DNA of 64,000 bases from Thamnaconus septentrionalis (GCA_009823395.1 CM020512.1:6137905-6201904), one strand, 5' to 3'; counted from the stretch's first letter, positions 1 through 16,148 are shown. Numbers and translations: made by a program. The notes: generated by a model from the sequence alone, not told the origin.

Positions 1-1402
1 CTGCTGATCATGTGACAATTTTTTCTTCTGTAAAGTAAAACAAAATGAATTGAAATGGTTTAAGTATTTGTATGAAAACGACCAGGGGATTTGACACAAA
101 CAGAGGTAATATTTTAAAAAGCGACTGGAGGAGGACGAGGTTTTGAGGTCTTTTCGAAGCACATTTGGCTCATGTCAACTCTCTACAGAGCACAGAGTGC
201 TCGGGGTGGATGATGAACGACAAAAATGAAAGCGCTCAACCTGTACCCTCATTAGCCCTGTGACGAGGAATTCCAAGAAAACATCATGAATGTTACGGAT
301 GCATCAAAATGCCGCCACTTCTTTCAGGCACAGCGTTATACCTGGATAATCAGGGGTCTCGTATGATTGCTTCAGAAAAGATGAGGTTGGAGGCCTTTAA
401 GAGGTCTTCACTGCAGGCCACCAGACGGTCAGTGCAGTGTGGGGGTGGAGTTTGGGATTTGCTTTCACCTGAGATCATCAGATTTGTCTTATTCACGCTT
501 GTGACGATCTGAACTTAAGTTCAAACTGAAGTTTGTCGCGTCAAAGTAGTTGACTTGCTTCTTTTTTTCTTTTTTTTTGATGAAGTGGCATTCAGGGTCT
601 TGCCCCCTGTTATAAATCCTCCCTCTGTTTTTTTCCCCTTCAGTTTGTTTATGTTGCCATGACCTCCTCTGTGGCTCTGCCTTGGCCTTTCTTTCGTTCT
701 CACCTTCCTGATTAAATGTGAACCGATCTTTAAGGGAAAAAAAAACAAAAAAACATTCTTATTGTATGGGCTCCTTACAACTTCCGCCCCCATTTTGATA
801 TGTACATTTCTCCTCCTGTGCGCGTGTGCAGTAAATGGACGATACGCTGAGCCCTGATCGGTGGCTGCGAATTAGCGGAGTAAGCAGAGACGAGATGCCA
901 GTATTCCATTATCCTGCTTTCTGTGCGTGTTTGTGCTCCCAGTTCTCTGAGTGATTAGCGGGGAGTACGTACGTGCGCGCGCGTGCACGGATGCCGTCAC
1001 AGAATGTGTGTATTTTGTGCTCCCGTTTAAAACTGCTTGTGTGCGTGTTTGTGTCTCCACGCATTTACGTGTGTGCAATGTTGTGCAACAGGTGACCCGC
1101 TTAGTTGTGTGTGTGTGTGTGTGTGTGTGTGTGGTCTAATCTAATGCAGTCCAGCGTCCCGACAGCGACCGTCTGGGATAGATGTCTGTCAACACTAAGA
1201 GGAAAAGCCCTCAAACGGCTCATTCCTCTAATCTGGTTTTCGGACCGCTTTTAACAAGATAGCAGTCTGTTCTGTCATGGACATGCCAATAAAACAATGA
1301 ATTGTAAGGAAGCGAATGTGAAAGAAATCCGCCTTGCTATCGAACTGGTCGGATTTAACATGAGTGACTCCCTGCTCCTGGGTCGACTGCTGTTCCTTTC
1401 AG
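1..1402. other. Non-coding stretch, no gene recognised
   Basis: No reading frame here resembles a known protein. The stretch contains a (TG)n tract at about 1106-1133 and T-rich low-complexity DNA. It is probably intron 1 or upstream DNA of prkar2a, inferred only from the prkar2a exons further right. Confidence 0.5.
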
Positions 1403-1486
1403 ACCAGCGTTCGCAGCCTGGTGAGCAGCTAGAGGTCTCAAACAAGGCCGATCCGAAGGGCGTCCCTCGAAATGTTTGTGTGTCAG
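1403..1486 (+). other. Exon-like segment, phase-compatible with prkar2a
   Basis: This 84-base segment lies between a good acceptor (pyrimidine run ending TTTCAG) and a strong donor (CAG followed by GTAAGA). One frame is open across it, rich in Q, K, E and P. It ends in phase 1, which would join the first certain prkar2a exon at 19256 in frame. The linker between the docking domain and the RRVS site is poorly conserved between species, so sequence cannot confirm or exclude it. In mammals the linker is largely encoded in the first exon, which argues against. It is a candidate only. Confidence 0.18.
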
Positions 1487-1565
1487 GTAAGATTAAGTTA
1501 CAGTCCACAGTCATTGGTGTGCACGTGGTCTTTTACATGATAGAAATACTGGCTTGCCTCCAGCG

Positions 1566-2002
1566 CAGGGGTCACCAACACAGTGCCCGCAGGCACCAGG
1601 TGACCCCCAAGGACCACATGAGTTGCCCGCAGACCTGTTCTAAAAATCACACAACTCGGTGAGCTGCCTCTAAGATTTGAAAATGACGGCCTCTTAAAAA
1701 TACAATGATTAAAAACATTTTATAAATTCATGAAGTCTAGAGAGGTTCAGGTGAACTCGGATTAATAGAAATAAGGTGTTGAATTTTGACATTATCTGTA
1801 TCCAACCCTGGTAATTCATTGTTGATAATTATTGAGAACTCATTAACGTGATCATTGTATCAGAGTATCATTAATAATGAAAGACAACTAAAGGTTAACG
1901 GAGAACTGTGTTATTTCAGAAGAGCGTAGCAAACATGTTGCCCTTCGTATGACTTGGTACCCATGAAGTAGCTCTCACGTTCAGAAAGGTTGGTGACCCC
2001 TG
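1566..2002. mobile_element. hAT-type non-autonomous DNA transposon (MITE)
   Basis: The 437-bp element starts CAGGGGTCACCAAC and ends with its reverse complement GTTGGTGACCCCTG, giving 14-bp terminal inverted repeats. The flanking 8-mers CTCCAGCG and CTGCAGTG agree at 6 of 8 positions, as expected for an old hAT target duplication. There is no transposase reading frame. Confidence 0.75.
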
Positions 2003-2047
2003 CTGCAGTGTCTCTGAAAATTGTGATGGTCAGCTGCCACAAGATCT

Positions 2048-2078
2048 TCTTCTTGATCTTCACCTAAGATCAAGAAGA
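2048..2078. repeat. Perfect 13-bp inverted repeat, 5-base loop
   Basis: The arms 2048-2060 (TCTTCTTGATCTT) and 2066-2078 (AAGATCAAGAAGA) are exact reverse complements separated by CACCT. It lies 46 bp to the right of the hAT element ending at 2002. No function is apparent. Confidence 0.8.
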
Positions 2079-2730
2079 CAGTTGGGTATTTTCCTCAGCA
2101 CGTCTCTCGATAAATGCTGATTATTGATGATTTGTTGAAGCTCTAAAAGTTGCTCCCCCCATCACTGTGACTTCCGTTCGTCCAGGCTGGCAGCCTTCAG
2201 CCTCGATGTGCGATTAGCTGTGCGGCTCATTTAAAACATTTTGCTGGGATAATATACCCACCACTTGATGAATTGGGGCCATCAGATCAGATGAGTAAGG
2301 CGATGGTTGGTGGTGAAAGAAGATAAAGTCAATACCTGTAGCTCCCTGACACAGGAGCTAAGGCCACGTCTTTTAGCTGTCACTACCGCACACCAGGCAT
2401 AAAAGCAGCTCACATTAAGTAGCTACGGTCAGGTTGTCCTTTACTCAATGCGTCTACTTCAGTCACTCACAGTGACAGATTGACAACCTAAGGTGTGAAA
2501 CGATTATGCGTCTTCAGTATTTTCCTCTTTGTTATTATTATTATTATTATTATTATTTTGCTGTTAGCTGCAGCTTTCTCATGCCTTTCCTTCCAAATCT
2601 TCTCTGCACTTAATCTTGCTGACTGTTTTGCATGTGTTGGTCTCGTTGCACAGGCACAATCTCATTAAACCAGATGACTTAAAGGGTGAAGGGGTTACAA
2701 GGGCGGTTTAGCAGACCTTTCTCCGGCACC

Positions 2731-2837
<107 letters not shown>

Positions 2838-3515
2838 GTAATAGCCAACTGAGAGATACCAGAGAGATTTTTCCATTTCAGAGAGAGAGAGAGAGGATCT
2901 CAGTATTGATGAGAGGTATTTGTTTCATAAAATGTAACAAATATATACATATAAAATCAGCATAATCCTCTTCGATACACATCTCTTTACCTCATGGACC
3001 TCCAACACCTGATGCATCATGATTGAATAACTTAAAAGTGTGAAGTATTGGTGTTAAGGTGTTTTATTGTCTCTCTGGGATTATTTGAGTCTCATTTACT
3101 AATGTTTCATCTCATCTGAGAAGACGGAGCATCAAATACTTACAGACTGTTGGCTTACTTTGCCGTATGTTGTCCCTCAGATCATTGTGTTTGTCATTTT
3201 TGTTGGGTTTTTTTTTCCAAACAAGGCTTGGTGCTGAAAGACAGATAATGCCGTTTGTCAGCCAACGCTGTTGATGTTATTATCGTGGCAGATGGACGTG
3301 ACATCCGTTCAGCATCCCCGTCACGGTTGAATGGTGCGTTCGTTTGCAGTGCAAACGTTCCAAAAAATCAACCTTGATCCAAAAAAATTGTAAAGGATTG
3401 ATTTTTTTTTGTGTTGTGACATTTGCATTCTGTGTGAAGTTACTGATGCCCAATGACTTTTGAAAAAAAAAAAAATTAAGAAAACAAATAAAAAATTCTC
3501 TATAATTGTTTGCTT

Positions 3516-3567
3516 GTTTGCACTCCTGTTTAAAGGAGTTTAAACTCCTGTTTAGAGGAGTGCAAAC
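3516..3567. repeat. Nested palindrome (cruciform-capable)
   Basis: The outer arms GTTTGCACTCCT (3516-3527) and AGGAGTGCAAAC (3556-3567) are exact reverse complements. Between them lies AGGAGTTTAAACTCCT, itself a perfect 16-bp palindrome. The block could fold as a cruciform or a long RNA hairpin. No transposon ends are recognised. Confidence 0.8.
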
Positions 3568-6500
3568 CAGCCGCAGCATCAGAATAGTTTCTGGTGATCC
3601 ATGTTGTTAATTCACATTTAGCCGAGAGAAATCCTGAAGAGTGTGTGCTTTGTGAAGCGGATGAATCACAGTTTGTTTAGAGCGCAGATCAAGATGAAGA
3701 GGTAGGATACACGGAGTTGACATTCACTTCTCCCGGCCGTGCACGTGGCTGAAAGTATTGAGGCGAGGGGTTTCAAGCTCGCCGCGACTCCCGTTCGGGC
3801 GCTTGTCTAGACACACCAGCGACTTGCGTAATGTTGGGATTCTTTTGTCATTTATTTCATTCAGTGTTTAAATACACAGGTCTGCTGCATACTGCATAGG
3901 GTTAACTCCTGTAAATGTGCTTTTGTATTAAGCCGCGAGTGTTACAAATAAGCTCTGAAGCCTCGAGCTAGTGTGAATTTTAGAAAAGGGATGATTGTTG
4001 GTCTTGCGCCAAATTGGCTGTTAGAGCAGACAGATGAACAGAGAGCAGCGTGTTGCTTGTGGCTGTATCACACCCTTCTTCAGGCATCGTTCAGACTCGA
4101 CAAGAGCGCATGTGAAAATGGGGTTTATTCTGAAAACTGCCTGTTGAAGCTCGAATTTCCTCCCGTTTTCTTTGCAAATAATCACATTTAGAGGGCAAAA
4201 AAATGTTCAACATGTCCTCTTTTCTTTACTCCGTGCTACGATGCGGCCTGTGCGTTTCTTGAGACCTTTTTTTAGCTTTGAGTCATAGTCACCGATAGAT
4301 ACCAAAGCCCACCAGCTGTTTTTTTTCCCACAGTTTACCAGCCATCTCGAAGGAAAAGAAAAAAAAAAAAAATTTGGTGTGGGCTCTGGGTTTATCACGG
4401 TGCCCTGAAGAGGCTGCAAGTCGTGCTCACTGAAGACACCACTCGCACGGAACCTGCTCTGAACCACGTTTGGCTGGAAGTGGTGGTGAAGGGCAGTGGC
4501 CTCGCTCGTTCGTGAGTCATAGAAAAACAGCCAAAGGTTCATTAAACAGCAGCAGTTTAGGAGACTCCAAGAGGCAGTAATGTTCTGACATTTTATTCCT
4601 GCCACGGAGTTCTATTAAATGTCCACTTTGAGACAGTTTGGTGCTGGAAGTTGTGAAATTTAATCGGCAGCATTCAGTTTTGGTTTTACTGGCCCATCAA
4701 AGTGGATAGGATTAAGTCTCACTTCACATATATGTGGCATCATATTGAGTGAGACTAGTTGGTTCAGTTGGCGAGAATCGATCACAATGAAGGTCCTGAA
4801 AGTATCTTGAAAAGTGAGGAATCAGATGTACTGCCTGGTCTTTCTGGCACCCGCCAAGCACTTCCCCACATTCCAACTCCAGCATTTTAACTGCCTGACT
4901 TTAAACATGAATGTGGAGGTTCTGCGTTCTTTAGTGTCTGTAAATGGTCACATAATGGGAGGCCAAATTGGCCTTGTTTACGTTACACCCCATTTGTTGG
5001 ATGAGAACACGTTGCACTCGGTTACTCTCCGCCTGGCCGTCGATGCGGCAGTTTTGACACGGCACGATTTCTGGCTGGCGTCTCTCACGTGTAAATTCAG
5101 ATTCATTTGCCCTCCTACAATTCTGTAAACACTTCCACACTAGAAATCGTAGCGAATAAATTGATACTGAGCCTCTTGGGTTGATGAGAACATGTTGCGG
5201 GATAAATCACTAAGTTTTAAAGTAAATTGAATGGTTGTCCCAAAGCCTGCCTCAGCCCAGGTAAATAGGAAGATGGAGCCCCACCATTTCTCTGGGGTCT
5301 CATCTCTCAAATTCTGTCAGGACCCCGCAGTAATTACAGTCACATCTCTTGTGGCTTCTACTCATGGCAACAAGAGGCAATTGGTTTTTAATAAAGCACA
5401 ATCAAGGGTCATGAGCAACAGTTTTTGCTTGTCCCAAACTGTAATTATTGGAAAAACCACCTGGAGCTGTAGTTTCCTGAACTTGATATTTTCTTGAGGC
5501 CAGAGAGAGTGCCTTAACACACAATGTAAGCATAGTACCAGGTGCAATTCACCTGCATAGGACGAAAATGGACTTGATGGCAATGACACATGTCAGGTGT
5601 GGGTAGTTAATGCTTTTCATCATCACTGAAAACACACAAGTTTCATTTTCTTTCTTTCTTGGTGAGTTGTTGCACCAGTTTGTGCTCCACTCTAAACAAA
5701 CAATAATGCAGTCATCATTGGTGACAGATGGCCGCAAGTTCCCCTCATATATTCTTCCCTCCGAGACCAAAATTCTTGGAAAAACCTCAAATAAACAAGA
5801 TACAATCAGTTTCAGTTTGTCTTTCCCACAGTCATGGCTCCACGCTACGACCGGCACCCAATTCCTCCACATAAAATGTTTCCCCCGCCACAAAAATGAC
5901 AGCATATACGAGCAAGTTCAGATTTGATATTCAGTTTTGGATGTATTGTTCGCCTGACTTCATTTGTTCAGTTGTTTTGTCCAGTAGTGGCGCTGCGACC
6001 TCAGCTGGTGGTGGAAGCTAAAAGAGGGAGGACGTTCGAGGGTAGTCGGTCTCGGGAGATGCTAACGCAGATAGGAGAGCTTGCGTGAGGTCACGTTGGG
6101 CTTAAGGGGGTAAGTGGCATCAGCAGCCCTAGTAAGGTGGAGAAAGGGTTAACAGCGACGTCGCTATAAGCGGGACATGGCTACTTCCTTTTATGGACTT
6201 AAGTCCCCTGAAGAGCGCAATGGATGGGAAGACAGAGGGAGAGAAAGAGAGGGAGAGGACAGAGTGGAGTCAGTGGGAAAACCAAAGAGTCAGTTATGGG
6301 ACAAAGGCAGAGAGAGAATTATTAAACGGAGCCGGAATCTGCTTTTGTGGGAGGGGAAGTGAGTCTACAGAACAGGGAAGGTGATGGGAAATAAACTTTG
6401 GGAGCAATTGGAATTTCCAAAGTAAGATGACGCAAATGTTATTCCGCGTGGGAGTCAAAAGATGGAGTTGATAGGGTGGATGTGTACGTTTTTGTGTTTG

Positions 6501-7049
6501 AGTGCAGATTGACCTCGCAAGAGGAGCAAGCAAACGCAGACGGTGTGGAAAGAGGTGGCGGAGGTGTTGCACTATGTCAGGGAACAAACACAGTAGACTT
6601 GCTGTTTGACTTTTTTATGATTTACCTGGGGGCAAAGGTGCAGATTCTATTCGCCAAAGTGTAAATATGCATATTTATGAATGTCCCATACAAAGTGTGG
6701 CTCATATCTTGCTGCCATATATCTCTGTTTGTTTGCAAACTCCTGTGTTATAAATTCCAACGTTCCACCGGTTATTACCGCTGTAATTCACAAAGTGGAG
6801 AGACTTTGGGTTCCTACCATGGGTCTGTGCTCATGTATGCTCTTCCCTTTTTGTGCGCTATATATTATACTGTGCTTCTGCTTGCCTGGCCATACGCAAG
6901 TGTCACCCTTTCAAAAACCTTGCCTGGTGAGATGGGAAACCATTTTTGGAGGTCAAATTACTGAGGTAACACAACCATGCCTCTCAAATTATAATAAATG
7001 ATTAACTATGAAATTAAATTATTAGATTAGATTAGATCTGTCGTTGAAG

Positions 7050-7310
7050 TGGAACTCGGAGTAGAGAGATGCCAGCCGAGGTGACTCAGGCATCTGGGCC
7101 GGATGCGTCCTGGATACCTCCCTGTGGATGTGTTTTGGGGATGCCCAACCAGTAGGAGACCTCCTGGCAGGCCCAGGACACAGCAGAAGGACTGTGACTC
7201 CCAGCTGGCTGAGGAACACCTAGGGGTGTCCCTGGAAGAGCTGGTAGGTGTGACCGGGGAGGAAGGCGGTTCCAGCTTCCACCACCCGCTCCAGAGTAGC
7301 GGATGACAAA
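7050..7310 (+). mobile_element. Fragment of a fish LINE 3' region
   Basis: The segment translates around 7103-7280 to a string resembling the C-terminal end of LINE reverse transcriptase polyproteins: a GYLPVDVFWGCP-like start, a GRPRTQQ-like basic stretch, then LGVSLEEL. This is a very common teleost interspersed repeat. It is truncated and interrupted, so a dead copy. Family assignment (L2/Rex-like) is from memory and uncertain. Confidence 0.6.
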
Positions 7311-8208
7311 ATGAATTTATTTCCAGACATAGATTTTATAAATGTACCTTAAATACAAACACTGCTTTCAATATTCTGATATACTCAGGTACAAAGTTTT
7401 AAGGTAATTAGTCATTTTGATTCAAATCAAACCACTTTCTGGCAAAAAAAAAAGAAAGAGAAAACAAGTACGTAATGCAGCCATTGTCAAAGACGAAGAG
7501 GAGTGCCTGACTTTGTGCAGTATTTAATACATTTACAACTTCTATGTATTCTGCATACATATATAACATGATTTTAAAATGGTCTCTGCACTTATTTTTA
7601 TGCATGTTTGGTGTTTTCAAATGATCTGATGAAAGTCAAACGCCTGCTCGCTTTCTGTGACCACTCTTCCGCTGCTATACACTTGGCCACTATTCCCTAG
7701 CAGTTGGCTCCGAAGGTATGTCATGTCATTTCCCTGCTGACTCTCATATGATACCGCCACGGGCAAGAAACGCGCTGTGCCGATGACACATTGACTCCCT
7801 TTGAGGATAATTAAGCATGAAAAGCGGCATAACATAAGATCCTCTTATTGTTCAATACATTTTGCGTTATTTAGCTTCGTGCCTGGTTGTGTGTTCCGAG
7901 TCTCTTTACCGGGGGTTTGCCCAGATGGCCGGTGGCTGTAATTGACACGTTGTTTCACACGTATAATTTGACGCTATTGTGACGCACCACACCTCCCAGA
8001 CATGATGCATCAGCAGCCCTGATACCTGCATGGCACTATGTTTTTTTTTCAACCTGCAGTGCCACAAAGATGTTATTATCATGTAAATGTTTATTATCTG
8101 CCGCCTGCCAGCTCTCACCGGTCGCCACCAACACCGGACTGAGCTGTGCAGACATGGCGGTGGAACCCCATGACCCAGAAACTAAAAGGGACGCAATGGA
8201 AGCAAAGG
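7311..8208. other. Non-coding stretch, nothing recognised
   Basis: AT-rich unique-looking sequence with no supported gene, RNA gene or repeat. Confidence 0.45.
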
Positions 8209-8216
8209 GTTTAGAA

Positions 8217-8523
8217 TGGGCACGAGAATGGGCAAACTATGGCCCGGGGGCCACATGCGGCCCATGTGGCTTTTTAATCCGGCCTGCCGAACTTGAAGTA
8301 ATTATATTAATAGTAAGTAAGTCATGAAATAGCTGTTTCAGAGCCCAATACTTTTTTTCATTTGCAATAGACATTAAAGCACATGTTTTCTAAACATCCC
8401 ACAATATATTTTTTTCTCCTATGAGGTGGGTCACCAAAGCATCCTTCAGCTCCTGCTCCGGCCCCTCTGGCAAATTTTTAGAACCCATTGTGGCCCACCA
8501 GTCAAAAAGTTTGCCCACCCCTG
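8217..8523. mobile_element. hAT-type MITE, copy 1 of a family
   Basis: The 307-bp element is flanked by perfect 8-bp direct repeats GTTTAGAA (8209-8216 and 8524-8531). The right end is AGTTTGCCCACCCCTG; the left end is degenerate but contains GGGCAAACTATGGCCCGG. The same GGCCCGGGGG...ATGCGGCCC core and right end recur in the element at 16157-16507, so both belong to one family. There is no transposase. Confidence 0.8.
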
Positions 8524-8531
8524 GTTTAGAA

Positions 8532-11500
8532 TGAAGGGTCATGGAAAATGTTTGATGACTCTGCACCGTAAGCCGGATCGGTCCGATTTCCTCTCCGACA
8601 CCGAGTTCGTCCGCAGGCCAACCCTCCTGGCGACTGGTTTAAATCAATCGTAAATTTTCATCGGGTTCCGCAAGCAGTCATCTTCTCCCGCTCCAAGTTG
8701 TTCCATAAGCCCTCGACAGTCACCAAGAAAAAAGAAATTGCGACAAGTTTCACACATGAGCTGCAGCAAAAATTAGCTCTGATTGCGCTTTCCCTTTAAA
8801 AGCAGAACAAAGGGTGTCCTCGGTGGCACAGTTCTACGTTGATCATTTTTTTGAACGCTGAATTATTTTTGCAGATCAGACATTCAGTGACGCTGAGACA
8901 AATTCCACGACCAAGGACATTAAATGTGAGTGGTAATCCATTTATCTCAGAGTGACACTCCACCGCGCATTCTCTAAAGGCGATAATGTCAAGTGACGCT
9001 CTTTAGTGCTTTCTACAATACTGACTAGCGTGTTGGGCAGCGCGACTGTATGCCAGAAGAGGTTTGTTTTCAGAGTGTGTATTTGCACCCCGGCTCGGAA
9101 AGAAATTAAATCTGTTTTCCGCCAAATATGGGTGAGGTCTGGAGAACGTGAACGCAGCACTCGCAGCGGGGCAAAACAAACGGGCTGAGAAGGCCATAAA
9201 AAGTGTTCTCAACATGACAATTTTTTTTTCCAAATGGAAAATCTATCCTCAATTCATGCTTGGTTTGCAGTTTTGGATATTCACACCAGGAAATAAACTT
9301 TCCCTTTGAATTTTAACTAGTAACAGTTGTTGTTTTTGCGGAGTGCAGTGTCACTCAGTAGAATTTGATTGCCTACAGATGCAAGCTGGCACATTATCAC
9401 ATAACATGTGTGATAATGCTGTTGTGTTGTGTTTTTGTTGAACGATCTGCATCTGGCAGAAGCTGCTATATATATTATATCATTTACTAATACCCGAAGA
9501 AAGCCATGCTAGCTGTGACTTTCGGTAGCTCACAGAGGTAGACAGCTGATCGACGTTTTGCTGAGTTTTTTTATTCGGGTGAAATAAAATCTAGCTTGAC
9601 GAAAATTTCCGTATCCCGTTTTTGTAGGGTCACTAGCACGTGGCGCTCACTGCTCACGTACAAGAGTATATTCGCTGTGGTAGATGTGGACTACGACAGC
9701 AAAACCGCCAGTAATATGTTGTGCATGTTTGCGAGTTTCTGACGAATCCGCTGGCGGTGGCGAAACACATTTGCAGCTGTTTGGTGAGGAAACACATTAA
9801 ACTGAGGACCAGTACGGACATAACACCTGTGTTGTACCGCGCTCCAGTTCCTCTTCGCCCACATTTTCCACGCATGTCTCTGTTGCGTCCACCGTGGCTG
9901 CCCCCTCCCCCCCCCCTCCTCACTCGATCCACGATGCTTGCAAACTCAACCAAAAGCAGTTACTTGCAGGCAGGCATCCAACGCAGTAAGGCTCAATCTG
10001 ATTGGCCAAATTTCTTTACATCTAGCGCATGGATGAACGCACTATTTATCGCAGTGTTTACGATATGTCTATCGCACATGTTGATATCGCGATATCGATA
10101 AATTTACGATATATTGTGCAGCCCTAGCTTAAATATTGGCAGTAGTCATTTTGTACTCATTACTTGCCACCCAAATCTAATTTCCCTTGCAGAGGGTTAT
10201 GTTTAAAGAAGAAAATAATAGATTCCCGCGGCATTCTACGTTTTCTTGCTCTAGGCTTTCCGTATATTTATGCGCCATCTCTGCCGCCGGCGCCTCCGCT
10301 CTTTATGCTGTGACTTTATGCCGCCGCCTCTGCACAAAGTCTGCATCAGCGACTTTGTGCAAATTGCATGCAAAAATTCGAATGGCGTGTGTTGTGCGTC
10401 GCAGACGTTGCCAGGTTTATTGTACCGTGAGCCGTGGTGTCTGCAGTTAATACTGCTTAGGTCAGCACGTGTACCCCGCTGACATATACAGCCGGGCTGG
10501 ATATATCTTCTGCGGGGAGGAGGACAGCCCAGCCTGGGATTTATGTTTGTTCCTTTCGGAATGGGTCTCGGAAAGAGATGAAATAGTGCAGGGGGCGGGC
10601 GGAGGGGGGCAAAAAAAGATATATGGGTATGATGGAATCATGATCAAAATGTTCTGGCTCAGCCTTGCTACAGTATGGGGGAGTAGCTCCACTTGATGAC
10701 ATTGCAAGCCCCGAGAGAAGGATGTCGCAAATACCACTTTGGTTTTTCCCTGTTGTTTTTCATTTTGTTTTGTTTATGGGAAATGGTTAATTATCGCTTC
10801 GATGATAATGTTCATGTTATCCTTTTTCATTCTGCGAGGGGAACCACCGCTCCCAGATCTCTACCCCTCTGTGTAAACAAGCTGCACGTGCACATTTTTA
10901 AAAGGCAGATTTCTGGAGGGATTTCTATGGATACGTGGGTGGTGCAGTAGGAGACTGGAGCTGATGATATGTTATTGAGTCTGCTTTCCAGCTCGCCAAC
11001 TGTGCGTCTGTCTGTCTGTCTCTCTGTGTGCAGGCAAGTGTGTCTTGTCGTCTCACGCACACACACACACACACACGAACAAACGTACTGTACGAGTGTG
11101 TTTCTCTGTCCGCTGTTGCTCGCGCTTCATGATTAAGGCGCCATGTGAGCGCGTGCCAGCGGCGGGCTGCTGGTGACATTCTGGGCTGTTGGCTTCGGGA
11201 GCAGAGGCAACACGTGAGGGAGGCTCTCTGCTCCGCATCTGACCCTGCCGTTATCAATCGGACCTTGAGTGGAGAGAGAGAGGAGAGGGGTAAAGCGTGA
11301 AGGGCCATTGTGGGAGGATGATGGGAGGAAAAACAGGTGGTGGTGGTGGAGGGATAGGGGGAGGGTGCGTTCAGGAGGGAGAGGTAAAAACACACGCAAC
11401 CAAATCACACTAGAAGCTTAGTATTGTAGTCAAGGCTTCTGCAGCCAAGGCTTTATCGGATGCATAAATCTTTAGAATTTCTTTTCCACTAATGGACAAG

Positions 11501-12566
11501 AAACAAGAATGCAACGGGGAAGAGTGAATAACTCTTTCCAGGCTGCTGAAGTCAGTGAAGTCAGTTTGAATTTTTAGACTCACTATAGTCAATAAACTGA
11601 GAGGCATCATTTTGTTCTACGTGACTGTTTTAAGAGCAGCGCTGGAATAACTGGGAACATCACGCTTCCATCTCCAAATATGGCCCGGCACTTTCCCCTA
11701 TTTCACTCTCTTAAAAAAAAAAAATTAAATAGTCATCAGATTTGTCTCTTAAAATATCCAAATAGTTTATCATTCACCCCCCGCACCGCCAGTATCTTTT
11801 GCAGTTTATGTTCCATGAAAGCAGGCTAGTAAAAAGGTGTGAGCAGCAACAGGTCTGAAGACGGATTATACACTCAGCTTGGTGTATATCCCAGGTGTTT
11901 CCTCTTGGATCTCGTCCGTCGCAAAATCATAAAGCAAAAAGCGGGTTCAGTGAAAAGGGATATTGACACAAAACCAAAATCAACAGCAACAGTTGAGTTT
12001 TAGCAAATTCTACGTGAAGTTTGGTGACCCACGAAAAGCAGTGTTCAGGCCTACTGTTTGAGGGTTAAAACGCCTTGAACAAAGTGCCAGCTGAGGGTAG
12101 AACCCCTTTAGTCCTCATTAAATCGGCACCCAGATCTGTCTGGCTCTGTCTCGGCTGTCTTACCTCCCAACAGAACTCATTTTTTCCCTCCAAAATGTAA
12201 ATATTGAGGTTCAGTGAGCGACTCGGCCCAGGCTCTGGTTTAATGCACTGGTGGCTGATGGGCTGAGCAGGCAGAGAGTCACACACTGAGGATGGCGGAG
12301 AGGGAAATCAATGCATGGCACCAGGCTGGGACGGATGACTCGCTCCTTTTTTTTTCAATCTCCGCTCTGTCTTCTGATCATTTTTGTTCCAGCAAGCAGG
12401 GGTCATGATTGGCCTCTTCCAGTTTCAGATGCGATCACACTCTTCTTGCATATACACACACACATAAGGAATCTCTTTTGGATTTTTAACCTTTGTGTTC
12501 ATTTTTTTTTTTTTTCAAACATTAGTCTGCAGCTCATCAGTCCCATCATCCTCCCATTTGCCTTGA

Positions 12567-12597
<31 letters not shown>

Positions 12598-13600
12598 CTC
12601 TCTCTCTTTCTTTTTGCTTTTATCACATCACAATAGATTTCTCCCTGTCCCCCCTCCTGGTCCTTCTTTTTTTTTTGTTTTCGCATCCCTCTCCAGCTCT
12701 CCACCACCACCACCACCACCACCCCATTATCTTTTTCTGTCCCCTGTATCTCCTCTCTTCCTCTCTCTCTTCCCATCTGTTAATACTGTCATGGCAGTGA
12801 GTGGGTGTATTGGGAGGAATGGAGAGAGTGAAGGGGGGGGGGGCAGGGTGGTGGCTGGGTGGGGGGTGAAGGGGGTAGAGTTGTTATGGTGATGGGATCT
12901 TCTTTGTGTTGGGTTGCCAAGGCAACTTCAGGCGTACACTTGATACAGCAACCATTAAAACCTCAGCGCCGCCCCAGACACATGACTGTAGGGAGGCCAC
13001 TTCACATGTTGCACACTCAGACTTGGCGCACCCACAGATTTGCAAAAAAAAAAAAAATCACAATTGCACGTACGAGCGCTCGAGTGCGCACTGATACTTC
13101 CACACACGTGTGTCCATTCGCACGCCATCGACAACCAACGTTGCCTTGCCCACCGTGGCAGCGAACAACATGCTGCTAATTTTTTCGGACCCCATCCAAA
13201 ACTTCGGAACAGAACGTGTTGAACGTCATCTGTTTAACTACGAACGCCTCCTGCTTTCACAGATTCCCCTCGTTTCCGCTCAAACGTTAGAGATTGAAAT
13301 TTTAAAGTCACAAGTTTGACAATATGTGTAATATGCGATGTAATTTGGGCTTTGAAGAGAGTGATCCAGTTGGCGTTCTTCTGAAGAACTACACCATGTT
13401 TTTCATTCATTCATGTATTCTTTAATTCATTCTTTATAAAAGAAATGTAAAACATTTTAAGATAAATAATACAAATGTTCTCCGGTCTAGAATGACAGGG
13501 AGCGGAAAGGAGACTAATCTTATTGTACTAGATCTGCTACTTTATCCCCAGAAATTAATTTTAAAAGAACGTAATTTAAAAAACAACAACAACATAAACC
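8532..13600. other. Non-coding stretch, no gene recognised
   Basis: No conserved protein is encoded. Visible features are a 10-bp inverted repeat around 9392-9418, a terminal hAT-like fragment around 10030-10127 ending GCAGCCCTA, a (CA)n tract at 11057-11076, (TC)n at about 12571-12608 and poly-purine runs near 12830-12880. The longer open frames (for example 12311-12892) are low-complexity pyrimidine DNA. Confidence 0.45.
10030..10127. mobile_element. Terminal fragment of a hAT-like element
   Basis: The stretch with repeated CGATAT/ATATCG motifs ending in TGTGCAGCCCTA looks like one end of a common fish hAT family whose ends read TAGGGCTGCAC. No matching left end or target duplication was found, so it is a truncated copy. 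Confidence 0.45.
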
Positions 13601-13606
13601 AAAATA

Positions 13607-16148
<2,542 letters not shown>

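Noticed and set aside
12311..12892. 193-codon open frame on the plus strand
   Set aside because: It is mostly Ser/Leu/Pro/Phe from pyrimidine runs (TC and CCA repeats) with no family resemblance; low-complexity artefact.
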